DNA from: Kitasatospora herbaricolor
GTDB lineage: Bacteria; Actinomycetota; Actinomycetes; Streptomycetales; Streptomycetaceae
Direction of reading: 5' to 3'
Assembly: GCF_030813695.1 (NCBI RefSeq)
Contig: NZ_JAUSVA010000002.1
Coordinates: 7,153,501-7,217,500, forward strand
Length of the DNA: 64,000 nt
Shown here: piece after piece, positions 1-8,549 of the stretch
Position numbering within the stretch: position 1 is the stretch's first letter
How the letters are laid out: every line of letters starts with the position of its first letter
Notes under the pieces: generated by a model
What the model saw: the letters and a program-made list of their open reading frames with translations, nothing else
Databases searched by the model: none
What the model was told of the DNA's origin: nothing
Position numbers and translations under genes: made by a program

Positions 1-773
1 ATGTAGGCGACGAAGGCGGCGGCGCCGTCCTTGTTCGGCGCCTTGGCGAGTGCGGCGATCGGGTAGTCGTTGACGGCCTTCTCGGCCTCGGGGAAGTCCA
101 CGCCGTCGATCTTCGCGGCGTCGGCCTTCACATCGGTCCTGTAGACCAGCGAGGCGTCGACCTCGCCCAGCTCGACCTTGGTGAGCGCGCCCTTGACGTC
201 CTGCTCCAGGGTGACCGGGGTGAGGTCGACACCGGCCGCCTTGAGGGCGGTCACGGCGGCGGCGCCGCAGGGCACCTCCTTCGCGCAGAGCGCGACCTTC
301 ACACCGGGGGTGGTGAGGTCCTTGAGCGTGGCGACGTGCTTGGGGTTGCCCTTGGGCACGGCGATGGTCAGCGTGTTGCGGACGAAGTTCGCGGCGGTGC
401 CGTTGACGCCGCCCGCGTCGCTGACGGTCTTCATGGTGCTGGTGCTGGCGGCGGCGAACACGTCTGCGGGGGCACCGGAGTTGATGCTCTGGGCCAGCGC
501 GGAGCTGCCGCCGAAGTTGAACTTGACCTTGACGCCCGGGTAGTTCGTCTCGAACTTCTTGCCCAGCTCGGTGAAGGTGCCGGTGAGGGAGGCGGCCGCG
601 AAGACGTTGACCTCGCCGGAGAGCTTGGGTGCGGCGGCGGAGGCGGAGCCCGTCGCGGTGGGGGCGACGTCGGCGCCGGTCTTTCCGCCGTCGCTGCCGC
701 AGGCGGTGGCCCCGAGGCCGAGAGCGAGGGCCGCCGCGGCAGCGACGACGAGTCTGCGGGTGGTGGTGGTCAT
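1..773 (-). CDS. modA: Molybdate ABC transporter substrate-binding lipoprotein ModA (3' end outside window)
   Basis: The reverse strand reads from an ATG at 773 with no stop before the left edge, giving 257 codons. The protein starts with an Arg-containing n-region, a hydrophobic stretch and a lipobox (ATAC, Cys about residue 25), so it should be a membrane-anchored lipoprotein. The mature part begins with the ModA-like pattern VNVFAAASLTGTFTELGKKF, followed by FNFGGSSALAQSINSGAPAD, where Ser residues normally contact the oxyanion. It ends near AAFVAY, the usual place for the last helix, so only about 20-30 residues are missing. A good Shine-Dalgarno (AGGAGGGG) precedes the start. It should capture molybdate or tungstate for a ModBC permease, presumably encoded to the left. 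It could instead bind another oxyanion. Confidence 0.9.
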   Translation of the reverse strand, partial: MTTTTRRLVVAAAAALALGLGATACGSDGGKTGADVAPTATGSASAAAPKLSGEVNVFAAASLTGTFTELGKKFETNYPGVKVKFNFGGSSALAQSINSGAPADVFAAASTSTMKTVSDAGGVNGTAANFVRNTLTIAVPKGNPKHVATLKDLTTPGVKVALCAKEVPCGAAAVTALKAAGVDLTPVTLEQDVKGALTKVELGEVDASLVYRTDVKADAAKIDGVDFPEAEKAVNDYPIAALAKAPNKDGAAAFVAY

Positions 774-1197
774 GGGGTGTTCCCCTCCTGGCGCGCCGGG
801 AGGGGCGCGGGGTGCGAGTGGTGGGCGGGCCGGTCCGTCGCGGCGGTGGGACGGAAGAGGGCGGCCCCCGGGACCTGCGGGCGGCGGGGGCCAGCCATGC
901 CGCAGGTGCGGTCCATACGGCGATCATACTGCCGCAGATGCAAGGGTCGCGTCCTCTGTTCCATCGCACAGGCGGCCGACCAGGAGGGTTGCTGCCCGGC
1001 TGTGCGAAGCCTCAAACCCGCCCGTAACCCCGGGGCGGGGAAAACCCGTCGCCTCCGCGGCGCCGACCGGGGAGAGTGGTCGGGTTCGATCACCAGGCCC
1101 GTCCGGCGCGGTCCGGCGCTCGGCGTGCCCGGCCGCTGCCGGCGCCCGGGCGTCCCGTCCGCCGCTCCGGCCGTCCGACCCAGGGGGAGGTCCCACC
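774..1197. other. Intergenic region between divergent modA and RNA ligase genes
   Basis: This 424-bp region must hold both promoters. On the reverse strand a TATGAT hexamer (complement of 923-928) is a plausible -10 for modA, but I see no good -35 at the right spacing. I see no convincing gene, palindromic operator or riboswitch. Short ORFs here lack ribosome-binding sites. Confidence 0.4.
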
Positions 1198-2265
1198 ATG
1201 TCCACGCTTAGGGTGACCGCTGAGCGGCTCACCATCCTTGAGCACCCGAACGCCGACGCCCTGGAGCTGGCACAGGTCGGCCTCTACCGCGCGGTCGTCG
1301 CCAAGGGCGCCTACCGCACCGGCGAGTCGGCCCTCTACATACCCGAGCAGGCGGTACTGCCGGCCGGGTTGATCGAGGAGCTGGGGCTGACCGGCCGGCT
1401 GGCCGGCTCCCGGTCCGACCGGGTGCGCGCGGTCCGGCTGCGCGGGGAGCTGTCCCAGGGCATCGTCTGCCGGCCCGCCGCGCTGGCCGGGGTCGACCTG
1501 GCGGCCGCCGCCGAGCAGGGCGAGGACTTCGCCGAGGCCCTGGGCATCGTCAAGTGGGTGCCGCCGATCCCGACCTCGATGAGCGGTGAGGTCGAGCACG
1601 CGCCGGACCTGCTGCCCTGGGTCGACATCGAGAACCTCAAGCGGTTCCCGGACGTCTTCGAGCCCGGCGAGCCGGTGGTGCTGACCGAGAAGCTGCACGG
1701 CAGCTGCTGCCTGGTCACGTACCACGCCGCCACCGGCGAGGTGCAGGTCTCCTCCAAGGGGATCGGCGCGCAGGGGCTGGCCCTCAAGGAGGACGGGCGG
1801 AACCTGTACTGGCGGGCGGTCCGGGCCCACGGCATCCCGGCCGTCGCGGCCCGGCTCGCCGAGCGGCTCGGGGCCGAGCGGGTCGGCGTCTTCGGCGAGG
1901 TCTTCGGCGCGGGCGTGCAGGACCTGACCTACGGCGAGTCCGGCCGGACCGAGCTGCCCGGCTACGCGGCCTTCGACGTCTCGGCGCTTGTGGACGGGCA
2001 GCTGCGGTGGCTGGACGCCGCCGACCTGCTGGCCGGGGAGCTGCCGTTGGTGCCCGAGCTGTGGCGCGGTCCGTTCGACGCGCCCACCGTCCTGGAGCTG
2101 GCCGAGGGTCGCGAGACGGTCTCCGGACGGGAGCTGCACCTGCGCGAGGGCGTGGTCGTCCGCCCGGTCACCGAGCGCTGGAGCCCCCTGCTGGGCGGCC
2201 GGGCGATCGCCAAGGTGGTCAGCGGCGCCTACCTGACCCGCAAGGGCGGCACCGAGTACGAGTGA
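1198..2265 (+). CDS. ATP-dependent RNA ligase, Rnl5 (Deinococcus DraRnl/DRB0094) type
   Basis: This 355-aa protein matches the layout of the Deinococcus RNA ligase family: an N-terminal OB-like domain (residues about 1-120, starting MSTLRVTAERLTILEHPNAD) followed by a nucleotidyltransferase domain. Motif I is TEKLHGSC, and its Lys is residue 165, the same number as the adenylated lysine I recall for DraRnl. Motif III/IIIa-like VGVFGEVFG and motif IV/V-like REGVVVRPV and AIAKVVS follow in order. The family seals 3'-OH/5'-phosphate ends, preferring nicks with RNA at the 3' side, and is thought to repair RNA. The start is fixed by AGGGGGAGGT about 8 nt upstream. The gene stands alone and is followed by a strong terminator hairpin. 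The physiological substrate here is unknown. Confidence 0.87.
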   Translation: MSTLRVTAERLTILEHPNADALELAQVGLYRAVVAKGAYRTGESALYIPEQAVLPAGLIEELGLTGRLAGSRSDRVRAVRLRGELSQGIVCRPAALAGVDLAAAAEQGEDFAEALGIVKWVPPIPTSMSGEVEHAPDLLPWVDIENLKRFPDVFEPGEPVVLTEKLHGSCCLVTYHAATGEVQVSSKGIGAQGLALKEDGRNLYWRAVRAHGIPAVAARLAERLGAERVGVFGEVFGAGVQDLTYGESGRTELPGYAAFDVSALVDGQLRWLDAADLLAGELPLVPELWRGPFDAPTVLELAEGRETVSGRELHLREGVVVRPVTERWSPLLGGRAIAKVVSGAYLTRKGGTEYE

Positions 2266-2275
2266 GCGACCGTGC

Positions 2276-2312
2276 CGACCGGCCCGCGCCCCTGGAGGGC
2301 GCGGGCCGGTCG
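2276..2312 (+). terminator. Rho-independent-type terminator after the RNA ligase gene
   Basis: A perfect 16-bp inverted repeat (2276-2291 with 2297-2312) encloses a 5-nt loop, beginning 10 nt after the ligase stop. There is no T-run, as is common in actinomycetes. Confidence 0.85.
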
Positions 2313-2623
2313 CGTGCGCGGGGCCGGTGCGCAGGCCGGACTCATGACCGGCTCAGGGAAAACATCAGGAGGTCGGGCTTGCTTTCCGCGGCCCGGCCGG
2401 GGCGGGAAACGGCGCCCGGGATGCCCCCTGGGGGGTGGGGGCCACACCCGGGGATGCGAGGATCGTCTTCCGCCCCCGACGGCGGGACTCGACCGGCCGG
2501 CCGCCCACCCACCCCGTGGCGGCCGGAACGGGCACCGGACGAGACCCGCGCTGCGAACACCCCGGCAGCCTTCCCGGTTGGCGCTCCTCTCCCCTCTCCT
2601 TCCCTCAGGAGCGAAGCACCAGC
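2313..2623. other. Untranslated region upstream of the amino-acid-type binding protein
   Basis: This 311-bp stretch separates the ligase terminator from the next gene. It contains a locally purine-rich segment around 2355-2372 but no recognised riboswitch, operator or gene. The promoter of the 2624 gene should lie here; I could not pick out convincing -35/-10 boxes. Confidence 0.35.
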
Positions 2624-3577
2624 ATGTCCCGTACCTCCATGTCCGCATGCCCTCCCGCCCCTCCAAGACCTCTCCGGGCGCCCTCCCGGGCGCTGGCCGC
2701 GTTCGGCGTCGGCGGCCTGCTGCTCTCCGGCTGCGGCGGCGACCCGGCCCCGTCCGACGGCTCCGGCGCGGCCCTCCGCGGCAAGCTCCCCGCCTCGGTC
2801 AGGGCGGCCGGCGTCCTGAAGGTCGGCTCGTACCTCAACTACGTGCCGGTCGACTTCAAGACCCCGGACGGCCGTCCCGCCGGCCTCGACCCGGACCTCG
2901 CCGACGCCCTGGCGGGCTACCTCGGCCTGCGGGCCGAGTTCGTCGACATGCCCTTCGAGAAGCTCACCCCGGCCGTCCAGTCGAAGCAGATCGACCTGGC
3001 CATGTCGGCGGTCGTCGACACCCGCCAACGGCAGACCGGCACCGACGACGACGGCCGCCGGATCGATCCCGGCGTCGACTTCGTCGACTACTTCACCAGC
3101 GGCACCTCGATCGTCGTGAAGACCGGCAACCCGGCCGGCATCAACATGCTGGACAGCCTCTGCGGCCACACCGTCGCGGTGCAGCGCGGCACCCTCCAGG
3201 AGGCGATGATGGGCCGGCAGACGGTCGCCTGCGCCAAGCTGGGCAAGCCGCTGCAGCTCCACTCGCTGACCAACGACGACCAGGCGCTGGCCGAGGTCGG
3301 CAACGGGACGGCGGTGGCAGGCCTGAACGACTACCCGGTGGCCGTGTACAACACCACGGCGCCCGACCGCGGCGGCAGGTTCCAGCTGACCAACGGGCAC
3401 TTCGTGCAGTCCGGCCCGTACGGCATCACGCTGGGCAAGGACAACACGCAGCTGCGGGACGTGCTGGCCAGGACGCTGGACCAGCTGATCCGCAACGGGA
3501 CCTACGACAAGATCCTGACCAAGTGGAACATCCGGCCGGGCGCCGTCTCCAGCGCCGTCGTCAACGGCGGGCTCTGA
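2624..3577 (+). CDS. ABC transporter substrate-binding lipoprotein, family 3 (polar amino acid type)
   Basis: This 317-aa protein has an Arg-rich n-region, a hydrophobic helix and lipobox LLLSGC (Cys about residue 37), so it is an exported lipoprotein. The mature domain shows the SBP_bac_3 pattern: GVLKVGSYLNYVPVDFKTPDG, then GLDPDLADALAGYLGL, then PFEKLTPAVQSKQIDLAMSA (the 'pf..lip.L..gkiD' block). The late block is GPYGITLGKDNTQLRDVLA, followed by an LIRNGTYDKILTKW ending. It probably binds an amino acid or a related cation. No permease or ATPase gene is adjacent, so it is an orphan receptor. The ATG at 2624 has AGGAGCG 9 nt upstream; a second ATG at 2639 has a poorer site. Confidence 0.87.
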   Translation: MSRTSMSACPPAPPRPLRAPSRALAAFGVGGLLLSGCGGDPAPSDGSGAALRGKLPASVRAAGVLKVGSYLNYVPVDFKTPDGRPAGLDPDLADALAGYLGLRAEFVDMPFEKLTPAVQSKQIDLAMSAVVDTRQRQTGTDDDGRRIDPGVDFVDYFTSGTSIVVKTGNPAGINMLDSLCGHTVAVQRGTLQEAMMGRQTVACAKLGKPLQLHSLTNDDQALAEVGNGTAVAGLNDYPVAVYNTTAPDRGGRFQLTNGHFVQSGPYGITLGKDNTQLRDVLARTLDQLIRNGTYDKILTKWNIRPGAVSSAVVNGGL

Positions 3578-3847
3578 CCCGGGGGCCGCCGGGTCGGGTG
3601 CGCCCGGCCCTGCGGCCCTTCGCCGGCCCGGTGCGGCCGGCCCGGTGCGGTCGTCCCGGCCGGAGCGCCCGGGGCGCGGCGCGGTACGGCCCGCGGCTCG
3701 CACAGGAGGAGTCCATTCGAGCACACGGCCCGTGCGCGTCGGGCCGCTTTTCACATCTTCGCCGGCGCATTTCCGGGCGCTCGGTAGCGTCCCTCGGACC
3801 CGAGACCGAAAGCGCACGTGCGGACGGCATATGTCGAACTGACATGT

Positions 3848-3861
3848 GACGACACGTCGTC
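3848..3861. promoter_or_regulatory. 14-bp perfect palindrome upstream of the MHYT gene (possible operator)
   Basis: GACGACACGTCGTC is a perfect palindrome 87 bp upstream of the MHYT gene start, just after an imperfect dyad (ATGTC, 5-nt gap, GACAT at about 3830-3846). It may be an operator for the gene or the downstream conservon. The rest of the 3578-3948 gap holds no gene I can support. Confidence 0.4.
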
Positions 3862-3948
3862 AGCCGATCCGCCGCAGACCGCACGGTCGAGGGGAAGCCC
3901 GGGAGCGTCGTGCTCGCCCCCGGGCCCGACCGGTCTACCGGAGGTCCC

Positions 3949-4752
3949 ATGGGCACCATGCACCACTTCAGCTTCGGCTGGCTGACCCCCACGCTCTCCT
4001 ACCTGATGGCCTGCGTGGGCGCCGCGCTCGGCCTGCGCTGCACCCTGCGGGCGCTCTCCGCCACCGGCGCCTCCCGCCGCAACTGGCTGCTCACCGCCGC
4101 CGCCGCGATCGGCTCCGGCATCTGGACCATGCACTTCGTCGCGATGTTCGGCTTCACCGTGGACGGCAGCGAACTGCGCTACAACGTGGCGCTGACCTTC
4201 CTCAGCCTGGTCGTCGCCGTGCTGGTCACCGGCCTCGGGGTGTTCGTGGTCGGCCACGGCCGCCACCGCGGGCGCTCGATCCTGCTCGGCGGCCTCACCA
4301 CCGGCCTCGGGGTCGCCGCGATGCACTACCTCGGGATGGCCGCCGTCCGGATCCACGGCGGCATCGACTACGACCCGGGCACGGTCGGCCTCTCGGTGCT
4401 GATCGCGGTCGGCGCCGCCACCGTCGCGCTCTGGGCCGCCGTCACCATCCGCAACGTGGTCGCGGCCGGCGGCGCCTCGCTGGTCATGGGCGTCGCGGTG
4501 ACCTGCATGCACTACACCGGTATGGCCGCCGTGCACGTCCACATGGAGCCCGCCCGCACCGCCCTCGGCGGGGCCGCCCCGATGGAGTTCGTCTTCCCGC
4601 TCGCCGTCGGGCTCGGCTCCTTCCTCTTCCTCACCTCCGCCTTCGTCGCGCTCTCCCCGACGGTCCAGGAGCGCGCCGCCTACGCGGAGGCCACCGAGCT
4701 GACGATCGAGGAGTTCCACCCGGGGGAGCCGGCCGGCCACGCGGCCGGCTGA
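3949..4752 (+). CDS. MHYT-domain integral membrane sensor protein
   Basis: This 267-aa protein is almost entirely membrane-embedded, with about seven hydrophobic helices. It carries three copies of the diagnostic motif, MHFVAM, MHYLGM and MHYTGM, evenly spaced near helix ends. The Met/His residues are proposed to bind copper and sense a diatomic gas. Unlike many MHYT proteins it has no fused GGDEF/EAL or kinase domain, only a short acidic cytoplasmic tail (residues about 240-267). Signalling would therefore need a partner, and a conservon kinase starts 115 bp downstream on the same strand. The start has GGAGGTCCC upstream. Ligand and partner are inference. Confidence 0.88.
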   Translation: MGTMHHFSFGWLTPTLSYLMACVGAALGLRCTLRALSATGASRRNWLLTAAAAIGSGIWTMHFVAMFGFTVDGSELRYNVALTFLSLVVAVLVTGLGVFVVGHGRHRGRSILLGGLTTGLGVAAMHYLGMAAVRIHGGIDYDPGTVGLSVLIAVGAATVALWAAVTIRNVVAAGGASLVMGVAVTCMHYTGMAAVHVHMEPARTALGGAAPMEFVFPLAVGLGSFLFLTSAFVALSPTVQERAAYAEATELTIEEFHPGEPAGHAAG

Positions 4753-4867
4753 GCCCGGCACCGCGCCGTCCCCCACCGCACCCCGCACCGTCCCCACCGT
4801 CCCCCGGCGTTCCGTTCCCTCACCCCCTCCCCCCGGTACCGCCCGCCCCCAGGAAAGGTCCCGCCCC

Positions 4868-7675
4868 ATGCGAGTACGCCGCGGATCGCCCCGCAGCGCG
4901 CCGGCACCCGCGCCCGGCGCCGCGCGCGGCCCGGCCCGGCCGCCAGCCGCCGGTACCCGACGCGGCGCCCACGCCGGCCCGCCCGCCGAGGAGTTCCTCC
5001 CCCAAGGCCGCCGGCCTCCGGGCCCGCGGCCCACGGGCCCGGCCCGGCTGCGCCCCCGTACCGTCCGGGCCCGGATCCTCGCCCTGCTGATGGTCCCGGT
5101 GGTGTCGGTGCTGGCGCTCTGGTCCTTCGCCGGCGTCACCACCGCGCGGAGCGTCTGGGACCGGACCACGCTGTTGGAGGTCAGAACCGGCCTGCTCACC
5201 CCGGTCTCGGACGCCGTCGCCGGCCTGCAGGCCGAGCGGGCGGCGGCCGGCCTGCTGCTGGCGGCCCCCGACGCCACCCGCGAGAGCGCCCTGCGGGAGG
5301 CCGCCGCCGGTACCGACGCGGCGGCCGCCCGCCTCACCTTCGGCCCCGCCTACAACCGGGCCGACGCCCTGGGCCTGGGCACCGGGACCGCCACCCGGCT
5401 GGACGCGCTCGGCGCCTCGCTCGCGGGCCTGCCCGACCTGCGGACCAGGGTGCTCGCCCGTACCGTGGGCTGGCCCGAGGCGTACGCCGCCTACGGCTCC
5501 GCCGTCGACCAGGCCTTCGAGGTGGCCGGCGCGGTGACCCGGCTGCAGCAGGACGGCGCGGCCGCCTCCGACGCCCGGGTGCTGCTCGACCTGGCCCGGT
5601 CGCGCGAACTGCTCGCCCGCGAGGACGCCCTGCTGCGGGCCGGCCGGAGCGCCGGCACGCTGACGGAGGACCAGCTGCGCGAGTTCTCCGGCGCGGTCTT
5701 CGCCCGCCGCCAGTTCGAGCGCGGACCGGCCGCCGACCTGCGCCCCGCCGACCGGGCCGCCCTGCTGGCCGTCCTGGCCGGCCCCGAGTCCAAGAACCTC
5801 ACCAGCTACGAGGAGAAGGTCCGTGCCGCCGCCGACGGCCGGGCCGCCCTCGGCGCTGTCGACCCGGACCGCTGGTCGGTGGCGGCCGACGGCGTCGCCC
5901 GCGCCCTGCGGACGGTCGACACCGACGCGGCCCGCGCGGCCGGCGAGCGCCTCGACCCGTACGCCTTCGGGCTCCTCGGCCCGTCCGGGCTCGCCGTGCT
6001 GCTCGGGCTGGTCGCGGTGATCGCCTCGCTGCTGATCTCGGTGCAGATCGGGCGCGGCCTGGTCACCGAGCTGGTCGGGCTGCGCAACTCGGCCCTGGAG
6101 CTGGCCGGGCGCGGGCTGCCCGCCACCATGCGGCGGCTGCGGGCCGGCGAGGAGATCGACATCGCGACGGAGGCACCGCTGCCGCCGCACGGCGGCGACG
6201 AGATCGGGCAGGTGCACGGGGCACTGGGCAGCGTCCGGCGGGCCGCCGTCACCGCCGCCGTCGAACGGGCCGAGGTGCTCTCCGGGGTCTCCGGCGTCTT
6301 CGTGAACCTGGCCCGCCGCAGCCAGGTGCTGGTGCACCGTCAGCTCACCCTGCTGGACGCGATGGAGCGCCGCACCGAGGACCCTGCCGAGCTGGAGGAC
6401 CTCTTCCGTCTCGACCACCTCACCACCCGGATGCGCCGGCACGCCGAGGGCCTGATCATCCTCTCCGGCGCCGCCCCCGGCCGCGCCTGGCGCCGGCCCG
6501 TGCCGTTGCTGGACGTCGTCCGGGCGGCCGTCGCCGAGGTGGAGGAGTACACCCGGGTCGAGGTCCACCGGCTGCCGTTCGCGGCGCTCGCCGGCCCGGC
6601 CGTCGCGGACCTCACCCACCTGGTCGCCGAACTGGTCGAGAACGCCACCGGTTTCTCCCCGCCGCCCACCAAGGTGCACATCCGGGGCGAGCGGGTCGGC
6701 AACGGCTACGCCCTGGAGATCGAGGACCGCGGCCTGGGGATGGGCACCGAGGCGCTGGCGGACGCCAACCGGCGGATCGCCGCCGCCGAGCAGACCGACC
6801 TCTTCGACAGCGACCGGCTCGGGCTCTTCGTGGTCAGCCGGCTGGCCCGGCGCCAGAACGTCCGGGTCTCGCTCCGCCCGTCCGCCTACGGCGGCACCAC
6901 CGCCGTGGTCCTGCTGCCGACCGCCCTGCTGGAGGAGCGGGCCGAGGACGGCCTCCCCGCCCGCGCGGGCCGGCCGGCCCACCGCCCGGCGGCCGGCGCG
7001 CACCCGGCCCGTGACCGCACCCCGCGGCGCGGGGGCGCCGCCGCGCACGCCCCCGACCCGGCGGGCGGGCGGGCCCCCGGCGCGGTGCGGCCGGGCCGGC
7101 CGGCGCAGCTGCGGCCCTTCGGCGCCCGGGCCGGCGACCCGGGCGTGCTGCGCCCGAGCCCGTTCCGGGCCGACGGCGCCCGCGCGGAGGTCCCGCCGCC
7201 GCCCGCCGCGCCGGCCGCCCCCGCCGCCCTGCACCGGGACGGGACGGTGTACCCCGCCCGCCGCGGGCCCGGGCCGGCCGTACCGCCGGATTCCGCGCGC
7301 CCGTCCGCCCGTCCGTCCGCGGGCCCGCGGCCCGACGCCGGGGCACCTGTCCGGCCCTTCGTCGCCGCCTCGCCGGTCCCTGTCCCTGCCCCTGCCCCCG
7401 TCCCCGTCCCTGTCCCGGAGGACCCGGACGAGCTGCCCCGCCGGGTCCGGCAGGCCAGCCTCGCCCCGCAGTTGCGCGAGGCCCCGACCCGACCGGGCCC
7501 CGTCGCCGCCGGCCGGTCCGGCGCGGGCCGGTCCGACGCCGGCGGCACCGGCCGGAACCCCGAGGAGGCGCGGGCCGCGATGGCCGCCTTCCAGCAGGGC
7601 TGGGCCCGCGGCCGCGGGCCGCAGCGGCCGGCCGCCGCCCCCGACCGTCCGTCACCCCTAGGAGATCTCCGATGA
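4868..7675 (+). CDS. cvnA: Conservon sensor-like histidine kinase CvnA (NIT-HAMP-HATPase)
   Basis: This 935-aa protein has a basic disordered N-terminus (1-60), a first transmembrane helix (about residues 70-90) and an extracytoplasmic helical NIT-like sensor region (about 95-370). A second transmembrane helix (about 372-395) and a HAMP linker follow. The ATPase domain then contains ELVENATGFSPPPT (N box, about 586) and EDRGLGMG (G box). Residues about 690-935 are Pro/Ala/Arg-rich with PVP/PAP repeats and look disordered. Conservon kinases often lack a standard phosphoacceptor His block and act with the CvnB/C/D proteins at the membrane rather than with a response regulator. The stop overlaps the start of cvnB (ATGA). 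Confidence 0.92.
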   Translation: MRVRRGSPRSAPAPAPGAARGPARPPAAGTRRGAHAGPPAEEFLPQGRRPPGPRPTGPARLRPRTVRARILALLMVPVVSVLALWSFAGVTTARSVWDRTTLLEVRTGLLTPVSDAVAGLQAERAAAGLLLAAPDATRESALREAAAGTDAAAARLTFGPAYNRADALGLGTGTATRLDALGASLAGLPDLRTRVLARTVGWPEAYAAYGSAVDQAFEVAGAVTRLQQDGAAASDARVLLDLARSRELLAREDALLRAGRSAGTLTEDQLREFSGAVFARRQFERGPAADLRPADRAALLAVLAGPESKNLTSYEEKVRAAADGRAALGAVDPDRWSVAADGVARALRTVDTDAARAAGERLDPYAFGLLGPSGLAVLLGLVAVIASLLISVQIGRGLVTELVGLRNSALELAGRGLPATMRRLRAGEEIDIATEAPLPPHGGDEIGQVHGALGSVRRAAVTAAVERAEVLSGVSGVFVNLARRSQVLVHRQLTLLDAMERRTEDPAELEDLFRLDHLTTRMRRHAEGLIILSGAAPGRAWRRPVPLLDVVRAAVAEVEEYTRVEVHRLPFAALAGPAVADLTHLVAELVENATGFSPPPTKVHIRGERVGNGYALEIEDRGLGMGTEALADANRRIAAAEQTDLFDSDRLGLFVVSRLARRQNVRVSLRPSAYGGTTAVVLLPTALLEERAEDGLPARAGRPAHRPAAGAHPARDRTPRRGGAAAHAPDPAGGRAPGAVRPGRPAQLRPFGARAGDPGVLRPSPFRADGARAEVPPPPAAPAAPAALHRDGTVYPARRGPGPAVPPDSARPSARPSAGPRPDAGAPVRPFVAASPVPVPAPAPVPVPVPEDPDELPRRVRQASLAPQLREAPTRPGPVAAGRSGAGRSDAGGTGRNPEEARAAMAAFQQGWARGRGPQRPAAAPDRPSPLGDLR

Positions 7676-8082
7676 TCGGCACCACCCACCAGGCGGGCGG
7701 CCTCAACTGGCTGCTCGACGAGCTGGTCTCGCGGGTCCCGCAGGTCAGGTACGCCGTGATGCTGTCCGGCGACGGCCTGGCGATGGGCACCTCGGCCGGG
7801 CTGGGCCGGGAGGACGGCGAGCACCTCGCCGCCGTCGCCTCCGGCCTGCACAGCCTGGCCAAGGGGGCCGGCCGCCACTTCGAGGCCGGCGAGGTCCGGC
7901 AGACCATGGTCGAGCTGGAACACGGCTTCCTGTTCGTGGCGGTCGCGGGCGAGAGCAGTTGCCTGGCCGTCTTCTCCGGCGCCGAGGCCGACCTCGGCCT
8001 GGTCGCCTACGAGATGGCCCGGCTGGTCCGCCGGGTCGGCGAGCACCTGTACGCGTCGCCGCGCGGCGGAGGTCGGGAATGA
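7672..8082 (+). CDS. cvnB: Conservon roadblock/LC7-domain protein CvnB
   Basis: This 136-aa protein is a single roadblock/LC7 fold: LNWLLDELVSRVPQVRYAVM, then LSGDGLAMGTSAGLGREDGE, then LAAVASGLHSLAKGAGRHFE, and the C-terminal strand FLFVAVAGESSCLAVFSG. Roadblock proteins act as regulators of small GTPases, here presumably CvnD. The ATG overlaps the cvnA stop by 4 bp, with AGGAG a few bases upstream inside cvnA. The stop overlaps the next start by 4 bp, so the genes are translationally coupled. Confidence 0.95.
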   Translation: MIGTTHQAGGLNWLLDELVSRVPQVRYAVMLSGDGLAMGTSAGLGREDGEHLAAVASGLHSLAKGAGRHFEAGEVRQTMVELEHGFLFVAVAGESSCLAVFSGAEADLGLVAYEMARLVRRVGEHLYASPRGGGRE

Positions 8083-8549
8083 GCCCGGCGCCCTACCCGC
8101 ACCGCCGCCACGAACCGGGCCCCGGGGGCCCGCCGGCGGGGAACGGCCGCGGGGAGCCGCCGGGGGCGCAGTACCTGCGCCGGTACGACGAAGCGGCCGG
8201 GCCGATGGTCCGCCCGTACGCGATGACCAAGGGCCGCACCAGGCCGGGCGGCCACGAGTTCGACCTGATCGCGCTGGTCGTCGGTGATGTCGGGGCGGAC
8301 GGCGGCCCCGACGGCCGGGAGCTGCCGGCCGGCCCCGAGCAGGGCCTGATCCTGGACCTCTGCCGGGGCAACGCCCTCTCCGTGGCCGAGATCGCCGCCG
8401 ATCTCGACCTGCCGCTCGGTGTCGTCCGGGTCCTGCTCGGCGACCTGCTGGCCGCCGGGCTCATCCGGGTCGGCCGGCCCGTCCCGCCCGCCCTGCTCCC
8501 CGACGAGCACATCCTCCAGGAGGTCGTCCATGGACTCCGTGCGCTGTGA
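8079..8549 (+). CDS. cvnC: Conservon DUF742 protein CvnC
   Basis: This 156-aa protein has a Pro/Gly-rich N-terminus (about 1-35) followed by the DUF742 core. PMVRPYAMTKGRT is the characteristic opening, and a winged-helix-like segment reads LCRGNALSVAEIAADLDLPL, then GVVRVLLGDLLAAGLI. The ending EHILQEVVHGLRAL is also typical, because DUF742 proteins end in L..GL. Its molecular job in conservons is not settled. It starts with ATG overlapping the cvnB stop and overlaps cvnD by 20 bp. Confidence 0.93.
   Translation: MSPAPYPHRRHEPGPGGPPAGNGRGEPPGAQYLRRYDEAAGPMVRPYAMTKGRTRPGGHEFDLIALVVGDVGADGGPDGRELPAGPEQGLILDLCRGNALSVAEIAADLDLPLGVVRVLLGDLLAAGLIRVGRPVPPALLPDEHILQEVVHGLRAL

Noticed and set aside
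1090..2139. 349-codon frame opposite the RNA ligase
   Set aside because: Low-complexity translation; the plus strand carries intact ligase motifs.
4820..7234. 804-codon open frame on the minus strand
   Set aside because: Shadow of cvnA; no ribosome site and no recognisable fold.
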